Assembly (NCBI GenBank): GCA_964390335.1
Contig: CAYMHU010000016.1
Span: 9,858 to 73,857 of the forward strand
From: Granulosicoccus sp964390335
GTDB taxonomy: Bacteria; Pseudomonadota; Gammaproteobacteria; Granulosicoccales; Granulosicoccaceae
Direction of reading: 5' to 3'
Length of the DNA: 64,000 bases
Below, in pieces: positions 34,351 to 43,452 of this stretch; the first letter of the stretch is position 1, and the number at the start of each line of letters is the position of its first letter. The notes under the pieces were generated by a model, which made no database searches, had not been told where the DNA came from, and saw only the letters and a program-made list of their open reading frames with translations. Position numbers and translations under genes: made by a program.

Positions 34351-35430
34351 TTAGCTTGCTAGCTTTCGAAAAATCCATTCCAGTGGTCCAACTTTGAAAC
34401 GGCTAAGCCATACAACACTAAACACTAAGCCAAAAATACAGAACACCAACGCGCTAAGAAATGAAAAGGCAGCAGTTTGATTTTCTAAACGACCAAGATA
34501 CTCAAGCATACCCATGCCCAGTATAACGTGAGCCACATACAACGTTAAAGACAACTGCCCTGTCTTGTATAACACCTTGTTAACTGCACTAGTACTGAAT
34601 TGCTCTGAAAAATATAGGCAAACAATCAATACCATAACCGATGTGCAGCTTGCAGAAATGATGTATTGAGGTAAAGGAGGAATAACGGAAATCGACAATA
34701 AGAACCCAGCCTCTTCAGCCGTCATCCCGACCGAACTATTGTCACCCACAGCGATGCTCATCCAATAAAAAGCTGCTTCGATAACAACAAACGTTATAAA
34801 CGCACTTAAAACCAGTTTTATTCTGAAGGCCTTTTGAGATAAGTCTTGTCTGCCCAACCACATTCCAAAAACCAAGAATGCCGTCCACGGAAAAACCGGA
34901 TGAAAACCGTTAAAGGCAATGTGGCGAACCATACCATCTACGGACCAGAAGTTCATATAGCTTAGCGTGTCCCAATCCCAGTTTTTTTCATAGTCAAATA
35001 AGAGCATTAACAGCGGAAATGCGAGGGTAAAACCTACGGCAATGAGAAATAGTGCTCTATTGCTCACTGTAAAAAACGTAGCCGCGAACAAGAAGTAGAA
35101 TCCGTAAAAATGAAGAATGTCCGCTTCCCAAATGGGTGTGTACATCAATCCAATGATAATCAGCAATATCCCACGCTTTACTACCATCATTCTGGATTTA
35201 GAAACAATTGAAGCGTCTGTTGAAGCTCCGGCTTTGTTGGTTAGAAACGTAATCCCGACGCCTGCGAGGATGACAAACAATGCAGACGCACGCCCTTCGA
35301 ATAGACCGGTAAGAGTTGACCATGATGTGTAGTCGTCATCGGCTTGCATCACGATATTAAAATTCACAATGACCATACCGAAGACGGCCAAAGCTCTCGC
35401 AACATCGAACCCTGTGTTTCTTTGATTCAT
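34351..35430 (-). CDS. DUF418-type multipass membrane protein (acyltransferase-like)
   Basis: 359 residues, about ten transmembrane helices. N-terminal DVARALAVFGMVIVNF, internal RGILLIIIGLMY and C-terminal FKVGPLEWIFRKL are hallmarks of DUF418 / heparan-glucosaminide acetyltransferase-like proteins. They probably transfer acyl groups across the membrane, but substrates are not known. ATG at 35430; followed by the small membrane protein. Confidence 0.8.
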   Translation of the reverse strand: MNQRNTGFDVARALAVFGMVIVNFNIVMQADDDYTSWSTLTGLFEGRASALFVILAGVGITFLTNKAGASTDASIVSKSRMMVVKRGILLIIIGLMYTPIWEADILHFYGFYFLFAATFFTVSNRALFLIAVGFTLAFPLLMLLFDYEKNWDWDTLSYMNFWSVDGMVRHIAFNGFHPVFPWTAFLVFGMWLGRQDLSQKAFRIKLVLSAFITFVVIEAAFYWMSIAVGDNSSVGMTAEEAGFLLSISVIPPLPQYIISASCTSVMVLIVCLYFSEQFSTSAVNKVLYKTGQLSLTLYVAHVILGMGMLEYLGRLENQTAAFSFLSALVFCIFGLVFSVVWLSRFKVGPLEWIFRKLAS

Positions 35431-35474
35431 TGGAAGAGTTCTCTGATTAGGCCGAACATCGGCTTCGTTAAACC

Positions 35475-36119
35475 CTATTTCGTATCAACCAATTCTTCAT
35501 ATGATATTGCAACGTGTTCTACATATGCGTGCCGCTGCAAAATCCTTTGATAGTAGTCCGCTACGGCATTCATGCTTGCACGTTTGATAGGTATATCGAA
35601 ATACCTAAAAAGCACATGTGCAAATTGGATATCAGCTAATGTAAAACTACTACCCGCTATATAGCGGTTATTTTGTAGTTGATGATCTGCTATTACCAAG
35701 GCAGATTCAAATTCGGCTACGGCTGTTTTTATAAGTTCGGGATCTTGTCGCTCTACCGGGGTTCGGACCACCCTCCAGAATATTGGTGCTGTGAACATCA
35801 GTGCTATATTCAATTTTGACCATTCAGCCCACTTGTCCACTGAAGCACGCTTGACGGGATCCTGAGGCCAAAACTCTTCATCTCCGTAGCGGCTAGCCAA
35901 GTAACGCAGAATGGCACCCGATTCCCACAGAGGTTCGTTGTTCCCATCTTGCAGTGTTGGCACCGTGCCATTAGGATTCATGGCAAGGTAGTCCTTAGTT
36001 TTTGTTACGCCATAAGTGAACCCCGCATCAATGCGTTTATAAGGAATTCTTAACTCTTCGATACACCACATTACGGCTTGAAGGTTTGAAGAGGAACGAC
36101 GTCCCCATACGGTTAGCAT
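35475..36119 (-). CDS. Glutathione S-transferase family protein
   Basis: 214 residues. Thioredoxin-like N-terminal domain with WGRRSSSNLQAVMW (the candidate catalytic Ser is in this stretch), the glutathione-binding NGTVPTLQDG and ESGAILRYLA, then the helical C-terminal domain with FTLADI. Likely detoxification; substrate unknown. No partner gene evident; 44 bases upstream of the DUF418-type gene on the same strand. Confidence 0.88.
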   Translation of the reverse strand: MLTVWGRRSSSNLQAVMWCIEELRIPYKRIDAGFTYGVTKTKDYLAMNPNGTVPTLQDGNNEPLWESGAILRYLASRYGDEEFWPQDPVKRASVDKWAEWSKLNIALMFTAPIFWRVVRTPVERQDPELIKTAVAEFESALVIADHQLQNNRYIAGSSFTLADIQFAHVLFRYFDIPIKRASMNAVADYYQRILQRHAYVEHVAISYEELVDTK

Positions 36120-36223
36120 CTATCTTTCTCCTTACAAACATTAATATCGGACGCAAGCGCAGGTAAGACGACTCATCTCCTTTACCCTGTCTGTTTCTAC
36201 CGAACGCTTTGATAATAGTCCGC

Positions 36224-37369
36224 CTAAGCAGCGACAATGCAATTTGCCGACGTTAATGAAGCATCAATACTAATCATGTCTTCAATGCTGACACCCAAAA
36301 GCGACGCGGGGTTTGCATCCATCCCCAGAACCGTTCTTGGCACAGTCACAGCCGACCCTAATGCGTCGGCCAAATCAACACCTGCCTCTTCCACTAGATG
36401 CCGAACAGCTGTAGTTAAATCCAAATCTGCACCCGCCAGTGTGCCATCGTCGAGCGTTAAACGACCCTTACGCCGACGAATGCGTCGGCCATCCAATTCA
36501 AATGATGTTTCCGATGTTCCCGCAACCGCCATCGCATCAGATACAAGGTACACCCGGTGCATGCCGCCCATGCTGTTCAAGGCTATGCGGATAGACGCTG
36601 AGTTGACATGAATACCATCCGCAATCAGTCCCATTGAAAGACCCTGTGTATCCAGAGCTGCACCTACAAGTCCGGGCTCCCGACTTCCCAACGAGCTCAT
36701 CGCATTAAACAAGTGCGTAACGCAAGAGACACCGGCTGCGTGATATTGCAAACATTCGTCATAGCCAGCATTCGTGTGTCCCAAAGCCAAGCGCACACCG
36801 GCTTGATGCAACGTTTTAACTTGTTCAAGTGAAACATTTTCGGGGGCAAGCGTGACTTTCAACACCGGTAGATGTGCTGCTGCATGCAACAAGGTATCTA
36901 CATCGCTTTGCTTCATTGGACGAATTAGTGATGCGTTATGCGCCCCTTTCTTTTTCAAGGACAAGTGCGGACCTTCCAGATGCAATCCGGCAATGGTAGA
37001 CATGCCCGATTTAATCGCGTTGATAGTTGCATCGATGGCAGACTCAGTTATCTCGGGTGTCGCGGTGATCAACGTTGGTAACAGGCGTGTCACACCTAAA
37101 CCTCTGTGCGCCACTTGCATCGTATTCAATGCGTTGATGGATGGATCGTTATTCAGCAAGATGCCACCACCACCGTTCACCTGAATGTCCGCATAGCCTT
37201 GAGACAGAATTTTTGTTTTAAGATCCAGCGTGCGAGTGGTTATTGGCGCGTTGGATTCAGACACTACTGCGGTACAAACACCCTCAGTAAATATCGCGCA
37301 ATGCTCATGCAGCAGCTGGTGTTCGTGAAAGATCGGTCCGCCGACGATGCCCAGCGTGTCACGACTCAT
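36224..37369 (-). CDS. nagA: N-acetylglucosamine-6-phosphate deacetylase
   Basis: Amidohydrolase making glucosamine-6-phosphate and acetate. 381 residues. Metal and catalytic residues: Glu in LHLEGPHLS, His in LALGHTNAG, His in THLFNAMSS, and the Asp in YLVSDAMAVAG. ATG at 37369 overlaps the kinase stop by four bases, so the two are co-translated. No deaminase (nagB) lies beside it. Confidence 0.93.
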   Translation of the reverse strand: MSRDTLGIVGGPIFHEHQLLHEHCAIFTEGVCTAVVSESNAPITTRTLDLKTKILSQGYADIQVNGGGGILLNNDPSINALNTMQVAHRGLGVTRLLPTLITATPEITESAIDATINAIKSGMSTIAGLHLEGPHLSLKKKGAHNASLIRPMKQSDVDTLLHAAAHLPVLKVTLAPENVSLEQVKTLHQAGVRLALGHTNAGYDECLQYHAAGVSCVTHLFNAMSSLGSREPGLVGAALDTQGLSMGLIADGIHVNSASIRIALNSMGGMHRVYLVSDAMAVAGTSETSFELDGRRIRRRKGRLTLDDGTLAGADLDLTTAVRHLVEEAGVDLADALGSAVTVPRTVLGMDANPASLLGVSIEDMISIDASLTSANCIVAA

Positions 37370-38226
37370 GAACGTTGTTCTTCACAAAAAGTTTTGGCCA
37401 ATGCTATGGCACCTTCCAATGGCGTACCTTTCGCAGGCCGAATAGAAGACCGAACGGGATGCGGAAAATAGGTTTCGTAATAACGCGCAACGCCGCCGGT
37501 CAGACATATGATGTCGTCCGGCGTCCAGCCAAACTGGTCTAGCTTACGGCTAATGATGTCAGCACCTCGTTGCAACACACCGATGGCGGTTGCGTCTTTA
37601 TCATCTGCACACTGTGTCACGGTTGTCGCAAGCTCTGCAATAACTGATGGTTGTGACTTCCGGGCAAAGTCTACAATGGCCGCACTGTTGCCCACTGTTG
37701 AAACCAGTGATTTCGTCATGGCACTGTGTGGTTCTAGTCCGTCTTCAGCGCATAAGGTATGCCGCAACGCTTCAATACCTAGCCAGTGTGCAGATGCGAC
37801 ATCATCAAGTTGCGCACCCCATCCTCCAACCGTGGACATTGTCTGCTTACGTTGTCGCGCAAAGAACGATCCCGTACCACAGTGCACGAGATAACCATCG
37901 TCATTTCCAAGAGCGCCACGCAATGCGCTCATGCGATCCTCATCAACTTGAGCACAAGCAAACGGCAGAAGCGCTTTCAAGCGCTCACCGATACTGGGCT
38001 CTACAACACCTGCAACCCCAAGATACGCAGGATAACTTTCCAGCTGCTCAGGGGAATGGCCGGTTTTGCGTGAGAGGGTCTCCAATCCGGCAATAATCGC
38101 TGCTGCAGCTGCCTGAAGGTCTGTTGACGCATTGGCACTTCGTGCTTCAACCGATTGCACGTGATCACCGGTTATCAATGCCAGCCTGCAACGGGTTCCA
38201 CCCGCATCAACAGCGATTACATTCAT
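37366..38226 (-). CDS. BadF/BadG-type kinase, probable N-acetylglucosamine (amino-sugar) kinase
   Basis: 286 residues of the ASKHA fold. Phosphate-1 motif AVDAGGTRCRLAL at the N-terminus, phosphate-2 segment HCGTGSFFA, then a WGAQLDD and a CLTGGVA adenosine motif. This family includes GspK glucosamine kinase and eukaryotic NAGK. Coupling to nagA indicates it phosphorylates incoming GlcNAc or a related sugar. ATG at 38226 preferred; GTG at 38241 possible. Confidence 0.85.
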   Translation of the reverse strand: MNVIAVDAGGTRCRLALITGDHVQSVEARSANASTDLQAAAAAIIAGLETLSRKTGHSPEQLESYPAYLGVAGVVEPSIGERLKALLPFACAQVDEDRMSALRGALGNDDGYLVHCGTGSFFARQRKQTMSTVGGWGAQLDDVASAHWLGIEALRHTLCAEDGLEPHSAMTKSLVSTVGNSAAIVDFARKSQPSVIAELATTVTQCADDKDATAIGVLQRGADIISRKLDQFGWTPDDIICLTGGVARYYETYFPHPVRSSIRPAKGTPLEGAIALAKTFCEEQRS

Positions 38227-38255
38227 GCCCGAGTGGTCCACTTTGTAAATTTATC

Positions 38256-38317
38256 TAGACAAAACACGTCACAATGGTATTGTATTCTAACGTTAAAGTG
38301 AAGGAAGAGAGGACATT
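38256..38317 (+). promoter_or_regulatory. Promoter and ribosome binding site of the ABC importer operon
   Basis: TAGACA (38256-38261), a 16-base spacer and TATTGT (38278-38283) preceded by TGG make an extended -10 sigma-70 promoter. AGAGAGGA lies six bases before the ATG. TAACGTTA, a perfect 8-bp palindrome, follows the -10 and could be an operator. The promoter for the divergent kinase-nagA pair must lie in the same 91 bases. Confidence 0.5.
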
Positions 38318-39565
38318 ATGAGAGGAACGTTTATATCGATAACACTTGCTGGTGCTGTTCTGTTTACTGGTACGGCGCTGGCGCAAGACACAACCATTAC
38401 GATTGAGAGCTGGCGTAACGACGATCTTACGTTGTGGCAGGAAAAAATAATCCCCGCGTTTGAAAAAGATCACCCTGGTATTAAAGTTAAATTCACACCG
38501 TCAGCGCCAACTGAATACAACGCAGCCCTAAATTCAAAACTTGAAGCTGGCAGCGCTGGAGACCTTATTACTTGTCGCCCTTTTGATGCTTCACTTGCTT
38601 TATACGATGCCGGACATCTTGCCGACTTAAGTGATATGGAAGCCATGTCAAATTTTTCCGATGTGGCGAAGTCTGCTTGGCAATCAGACGATGGTTCGGC
38701 AAGCTTTTGCGTCCCTATGGCTTCCGTTATCCACGGGTTCATTTATAACAAAGATGCGTTTACCGAACTGGGTATTGAGGTACCTAAAACCGAAGATGAA
38801 TTTTTTGCAATTCTCGATACGATAAAAAAAGACGGTAACTACATTCCCCTAGTGATGGGTACCAACGATCAATGGGAAGCAGCCACCATGGGTTACAACA
38901 ATATTGGCCCGAACTACTGGAACGGTGAAGAAGGCCGACTCGCACTGCTTAAAGGTGAACAGAAGCTTACCGATGAAGCATGGACTGCACCTTACGCCAC
39001 ACTCGCCCGCTGGGGTGAATACATGGGCGATGGTTACGAAGCTCAAACCTACCCTGACAGCCAGAACCTGTTCACGCTAGGCCGCGGTGCTATCTACCCC
39101 GCAGGAAGCTGGGAAATCACAGGCTTTAACGATCTGGCCGATTTTGAAATGGGTGTTTTCAAGCCGCCTGTAAAGTCGGCCGGCGATACGTGTTACATCT
39201 CGGACCACACCGACATTGGTTTGGGCATGAACGCAGCATCGGAAAATGCAGAAGCCGCTAAAACGTTTCTGGGTTGGGTTGCTAGCCCTGAGTTTGCAAC
39301 CATCTTCGGAAACGCTCTGCCAGGTTTCTTCCCACTTTCAAGCACACCGGTTGAACTAGAAGATCCGTTAGCGAAGGAATTTATCAGCTGGCGCGAAGAA
39401 TGCGAGAGCACCATCCGCTCAACGTATCAGATACTGTCGCGTGGAACACCTAATCTTGAAAATGAAACCTGGGGTGCATCGGTAGCAGCCATCAAAGGAA
39501 CCAGCACACCAGCAGAGCTCGGTGCAAAACTTCAGGAAGGTCTTGACAGCTGGTACAAACCGTAA
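38318..39565 (+). CDS. ABC transporter sugar-binding protein (family 1)
   Basis: 415-residue periplasmic receptor. Signal peptide 1-22 ending TALA. Mature domain begins TTITIESWRND, with the family 1 patterns FEKDHPGIKVKF and NKDAFTELGIEVPKT. The ligand is probably an amino sugar or small oligosaccharide, given the divergent nagA-kinase pair. First gene of a five-gene operon (receptor, two permeases, dehydrogenase, ATPase); an intergenic hairpin follows it. Confidence 0.9.
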   Translation: MRGTFISITLAGAVLFTGTALAQDTTITIESWRNDDLTLWQEKIIPAFEKDHPGIKVKFTPSAPTEYNAALNSKLEAGSAGDLITCRPFDASLALYDAGHLADLSDMEAMSNFSDVAKSAWQSDDGSASFCVPMASVIHGFIYNKDAFTELGIEVPKTEDEFFAILDTIKKDGNYIPLVMGTNDQWEAATMGYNNIGPNYWNGEEGRLALLKGEQKLTDEAWTAPYATLARWGEYMGDGYEAQTYPDSQNLFTLGRGAIYPAGSWEITGFNDLADFEMGVFKPPVKSAGDTCYISDHTDIGLGMNAASENAEAAKTFLGWVASPEFATIFGNALPGFFPLSSTPVELEDPLAKEFISWREECESTIRSTYQILSRGTPNLENETWGASVAAIKGTSTPAELGAKLQEGLDSWYKP

Positions 39566-39592
39566 GGTGTAAAAGCGCTTATTGAGTCACGT

Positions 39593-39627
39593 CAGCCTTT
39601 CGAATAAACACCATGTTCGAAAGGCTG
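39593..39627 (+). promoter_or_regulatory. Perfect 12-bp hairpin between receptor and permease genes
   Basis: CAGCCTTTCGAA (39593-39604) pairs exactly with TTCGAAAGGCTG (39616-39627) across an 11-base loop. It lies between the receptor stop and the first permease, with no T-run. This is where transport operons often carry a 3'-stabilising or attenuating hairpin that raises receptor level above the permeases. Confidence 0.6.
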
Positions 39628-39648
39628 CACTCATTTGCTCCGTAAGTT

Positions 39649-40563
39649 ATGGAACGCACCCCACGACAATGGCACATCGCCGTGTTCCTAGCGCCAGCCG
39701 TGGTGGTATACACGGCTGTAATGATTTTCCCGTTGTTCAACACCTTGCGCCTGGCGCTGTATTCCCGCATCGATCAGGAACGCATTTTTGTTGGTCTGGA
39801 GAATTTTCGTACGCTGTTCGGCGAAGCGGTGTGGTCTGAGCAGTTCTGGAATGCGCTGGCCAACAATACTTGGTTTTTCATCATTCATATGTTGGTGCAA
39901 AACCCAATCGGTATTGCGCTTGCCGCAATCCTGAGTCACCCGCGCCTTCGCTTTGCCGCACTCTATCGTTCCAGCATATTCATCCCAACCATTCTGTCTT
40001 TCGTGATTGTGGGCTTTGCATGGAAACTGATTTTATCGCCCATCTGGGGCATTGCACCCAGCATGCTGGATGCAGTTGGTCTTAAATCGTTATTTGCCCC
40101 GTGGTTGGGTAAAGAAGAATATGCATTAACCACCTTGGCTCTGATATCGGTCTGGCAATTTGTCGGTATACCCATGATGCTGATTTACGCGGCGCTTCTG
40201 TCCATTCCTGAGGAGGTGCTTGAAGCCGCAGAACTCGATGGTATCACTGGCGTCTCGGCATTCTGGAAGATCAAGCTGCCTTTAATTCTTCCATCAATCG
40301 GTATCATCTCTATCCTGACATTTGTTGCGAACTTCAACGCGTTTGACTTGATTTACGCGGCACAAGGAGCGTTGGCAGGACCGAACTATTCAACGGATAT
40401 TCTGGGCACATTTATGTACCGAACTTTCTTCGGTTTCCAGTTACAACTGGGCGATCCACACATGGGGTCTGCCATTGCCAGTGCCATGTTTGTCGTCATC
40501 CTAATCGGCGTTTGTGTTTATCTGTTTGGTGTGCAAACGCGTTTACGTCGTTACCAGTTTTGA
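39649..40563 (+). CDS. ABC sugar permease, MalF type
   Basis: 304 residues, six transmembrane helices. The EAA loop that contacts the ATPase reads EAAELDGITGVSAFWKIKLP (about residues 195-214). N-terminal VFLAPAVVVYTAVMIFPL is typical of CUT1 permeases. Its TGA shares one base with the next ATG. Confidence 0.9.
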   Translation: MERTPRQWHIAVFLAPAVVVYTAVMIFPLFNTLRLALYSRIDQERIFVGLENFRTLFGEAVWSEQFWNALANNTWFFIIHMLVQNPIGIALAAILSHPRLRFAALYRSSIFIPTILSFVIVGFAWKLILSPIWGIAPSMLDAVGLKSLFAPWLGKEEYALTTLALISVWQFVGIPMMLIYAALLSIPEEVLEAAELDGITGVSAFWKIKLPLILPSIGIISILTFVANFNAFDLIYAAQGALAGPNYSTDILGTFMYRTFFGFQLQLGDPHMGSAIASAMFVVILIGVCVYLFGVQTRLRRYQF

Positions 40564-41411
40564 TGAGTAGCTCGCAAACAGCCAGATACAATCCACTTAA
40601 TGCATTGCTGATGCACGGTGCATTGATACTCTACACCTTGATCGCACTGTTTCCAGTGTTCGTGATTCTGATCAACAGCTTCAAAACCCGCAAAGCAATT
40701 TTCCGTGAACCTTTGAGCCTACCAAACGAAACAACCTTTTCGCTAATCGGTTATGAAACCGTGTTGCAGCAAGGTGAATTCTTTGTATATTTTCAGAACT
40801 CAATGATCGTCACCGTTGCATCACTCTTCTTTATTCTGTTGTTTGGTGCGATGGCGGCATTCGCCTTATCTGAATACCGCTTTCCAGGCAACAAGTGGAT
40901 GGGGCTGTATTTGGCGCTGGGTATTATGATTCCGATTCGTATCGGCACGGTCGCCATTTTAGAAATGATGGTGGCAACTAATCTGGTAAATACACTCTGG
41001 GCATTAATCCTGGTGTACATCGCACAAGGACTACCTTTAGCGGTTTTCATACTCAGCGAATTCATGCATCAGGTATCGCAGGATTTAAAAAACGCAGCCC
41101 GGGTGGATGGTCTTTCTGAATACCGAATTTTCTTTCTGATTGTGCTGCCGTTGATGCGTCCGGCATTGGCAACAGTGGCTGTATTCAACATGATTCCGAT
41201 CTGGAACGATCTATGGTTTCCACTGATACTGGCTCCCGCTGAAGCCACCAAAACCCTGACACTGGGTTCGCAAGTGTTCATCGGGCAATACGTCACTAAC
41301 TGGAACGCGGTACTTTCAGCACTTTCCATGGCGATATTGCCAGTGTTGGTGTTGTATGTGATTTTTTCCAAACAACTCATCCGCGGTATTACTTCGGGAG
41401 CCATTAAATAA
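40563..41411 (+). CDS. ABC sugar permease, MalG type
   Basis: 282 residues, six transmembrane helices; EAA-type loop NAARVDGLSEYRIFFLIVLP. Start ATG at 40563 overlaps the previous stop (TGATG); the longer open frame upstream is inside the first permease. Its TAA overlaps the next start (TAATG). Completes the CUT1 transporter core with the MalF-type subunit. Confidence 0.9.
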   Translation: MSSSQTARYNPLNALLMHGALILYTLIALFPVFVILINSFKTRKAIFREPLSLPNETTFSLIGYETVLQQGEFFVYFQNSMIVTVASLFFILLFGAMAAFALSEYRFPGNKWMGLYLALGIMIPIRIGTVAILEMMVATNLVNTLWALILVYIAQGLPLAVFILSEFMHQVSQDLKNAARVDGLSEYRIFFLIVLPLMRPALATVAVFNMIPIWNDLWFPLILAPAEATKTLTLGSQVFIGQYVTNWNAVLSALSMAILPVLVLYVIFSKQLIRGITSGAIK

Positions 41412-42433
41412 TGCGTGTATTAATTGTGGGTATGGGAACGATGGGAATAGGCCACGCGCTTGCCCATCACAAGCTTGATGCAAGTAACATCGTCGGGTTG
41501 GTCAATCGATCGGAGGTTGAGCTGCCTGCGGAGTTGTCTGACTATCCACGCTTCAATTCGTTTGAAAATGCGATGACAACCAATCCCGAGCTGGTCGTTA
41601 TTGCCACCTACACCGAAACGCATGCCGATTACGCGTGCGCAGCAATGGATGCAGGTGCACATGTCTTCGTTGAAAAACCGCTGGCTATGACAGTTGCCGA
41701 TGCACAACGTGTGGTGGACAAAGCCATTCAGACGCAACGACAACTGGTGGTCGGTTACATTCTGAGACACCACCCTTCGTGGATACGCTTAATTGAAGAA
41801 GCCCGAACGTTAGGCGGACCTTTTGTATTCCGTCTGAACTTAAACCAGCAATCCTCAGGCGCTGAATGGGAAACGCACAAAGCCTTAATGCAAACCTGCT
41901 CGCCCATTGTGGATTGCGGTGTTCACTATGTCGATGTGATGTGCCAGATCACCGATGCCAAACCGCTTCGAGTTCATGGCATGGGTGTTCGACTGTCCGA
42001 CGAAATCGCGCCAGACATGTATAACTACGGACAATTCCAAGTGATCTTTGATGACGGCAGCGTCGGCTGGTATGAAGCAGGTTGGGGTCCGATGATGTCT
42101 GAGACGGCGTTTTTCGTGAAAGACATAGTGTCACCGGCAGGATCCGTTTCCATCACCGAAGGCAACAAAGGCGCCTCATCCGATGTGGATGGCCACACCA
42201 AAGTGGGCAGTATTCTAGTACACACCGAGCATGGCGATCACACTATAGCGCTACCCGATGAACCTGGACATCAGGCTTTGTGCGATGCGGAACAGATTCA
42301 TATGCTGCAGGTTATTGAAGATGGTAGCGACTTATCCAAGCATATGGCCGATGCCGTGAATTCTCTTGCCATCTGTCTTGCAGCTGATGAGAGTATCCGC
42401 ACCTCATCCATTATTAACCTGCCGACAAGCTAA
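41411..42433 (+). CDS. Gfo/Idh/MocA oxidoreductase of the amino-sugar ABC operon
   Basis: 340 residues. NAD(P) motif LIVGMGTMGIGHA, ATYTETH, EKPLAMT, and a C-terminal domain with VDCGVHYVDVM, His in the active-site position. It lies inside the transporter operon between permease and ATPase genes, coupled on the 5' side by one base. A role in oxidising or modifying the imported sugar is likely, but the substrate is unknown. Not obviously a recent copy of the dehydrogenase at 32824-33981: lengths and motifs differ. Confidence 0.85.
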   Translation: MRVLIVGMGTMGIGHALAHHKLDASNIVGLVNRSEVELPAELSDYPRFNSFENAMTTNPELVVIATYTETHADYACAAMDAGAHVFVEKPLAMTVADAQRVVDKAIQTQRQLVVGYILRHHPSWIRLIEEARTLGGPFVFRLNLNQQSSGAEWETHKALMQTCSPIVDCGVHYVDVMCQITDAKPLRVHGMGVRLSDEIAPDMYNYGQFQVIFDDGSVGWYEAGWGPMMSETAFFVKDIVSPAGSVSITEGNKGASSDVDGHTKVGSILVHTEHGDHTIALPDEPGHQALCDAEQIHMLQVIEDGSDLSKHMADAVNSLAICLAADESIRTSSIINLPTS

Positions 42434-42436
42434 GCC

Positions 42437-43432
42437 ATGAGTGCCTTATCCATTCGCGGTGTGAACAAGTACTTTGGCGAAGTTCATGTTCTTAAAGACA
42501 TCGATATCGAAGTTGAAGCTGGCGAGTTTGTGGTGTTTGTTGGTCCGTCTGGCTGCGGAAAATCAACGTTGTTGCGGGTCATTGCCGGACTTGAAACAGC
42601 AAGCTCTGGCGATGTCTGGATTAACGGTCAATTAGTCAATCAAACACCGCCATCGAAACGTGGCATTGCCATGGTGTTTCAAAGTTATGCGCTCTACCCG
42701 CATTTGAATGTTAAGGGCAATATGACGTTAGCGTTAAAGCAGGAAAAGCAAAGTAAGAGCACCATTGAAGAGCGAGTTCAAAAGGCCAGTCAAATGCTGA
42801 ACTTGCAGGACTACCTACACCGCTATCCGTCAGAATTATCAGGCGGTCAGCGCCAGCGAGTGGCAATCGCTCGCGCGATAGTCAGGAAGCCTGAATTGTT
42901 TCTGTTCGATGAGCCGCTGTCCAACCTCGATGCGGCCCTTCGCATGAACACACGACTCGAAATTGCAGACTTACATAAACAACTTAAAACGTCCATGGTG
43001 TACGTCACCCACGATCAAACCGAAGCGATGACCCTGGCCGATAAAATTGTAGTGTTGCGTGACGGTGTTGTTGAACAAGCCGGGACGCCCATGGATTTGT
43101 ATAACAATCCGAAGAACCGGTTTGTAGCAGGTTTCCTCGGCGCACCGTCAATGAATTTTCTGCCTGCTGGCTTTTTGAATGACAATGACACCCATACTGC
43201 CGGGATTCGACCTGAAGACTTGCTGATTGATCCCAACGGATCTTTGAATGCAACGGTTAAACACACTGAACACTTAGGTGGAGACACCAACCTAATCGTG
43301 TCAGTAGCAGAGCACAACCTGACCGTGCGTTTGTTCGGTCAACACACTATCACCGAAGAAACTTCGCTAAAGCTAGGATTCAATCCGAATAAGGTGTTCT
43401 ACTTTGATGAAAACGGTAATCGCAGCCAATAA
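42437..43432 (+). CDS. ABC transporter ATPase, MalK/UgpC type
   Basis: 331 residues. Walker A GPSGCGKST (36-44), Q-loop MVFQSYALYPHLNV, signature LSGGQRQRVAIARA (about 135), Walker B LFLFDEPLSNLDA, switch His in YVTHDQTEAM. A shortened C-terminal TOBE region (IRPEDLL) follows, about 30-40 residues less than in E. coli MalK. Powers the importer; last gene of the operon. Confidence 0.93.
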   Translation: MSALSIRGVNKYFGEVHVLKDIDIEVEAGEFVVFVGPSGCGKSTLLRVIAGLETASSGDVWINGQLVNQTPPSKRGIAMVFQSYALYPHLNVKGNMTLALKQEKQSKSTIEERVQKASQMLNLQDYLHRYPSELSGGQRQRVAIARAIVRKPELFLFDEPLSNLDAALRMNTRLEIADLHKQLKTSMVYVTHDQTEAMTLADKIVVLRDGVVEQAGTPMDLYNNPKNRFVAGFLGAPSMNFLPAGFLNDNDTHTAGIRPEDLLIDPNGSLNATVKHTEHLGGDTNLIVSVAEHNLTVRLFGQHTITEETSLKLGFNPNKVFYFDENGNRSQ

Positions 43433-43452
43433 GCTACAAACTAGCGGCTTGA

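Noticed and set aside
32824..42433. The two Gfo/Idh/MocA genes as a recent duplication
   Set aside because: They differ in length (385 and 340 residues), cofactor-loop sequence and active-site context; they are distant members of a large family.
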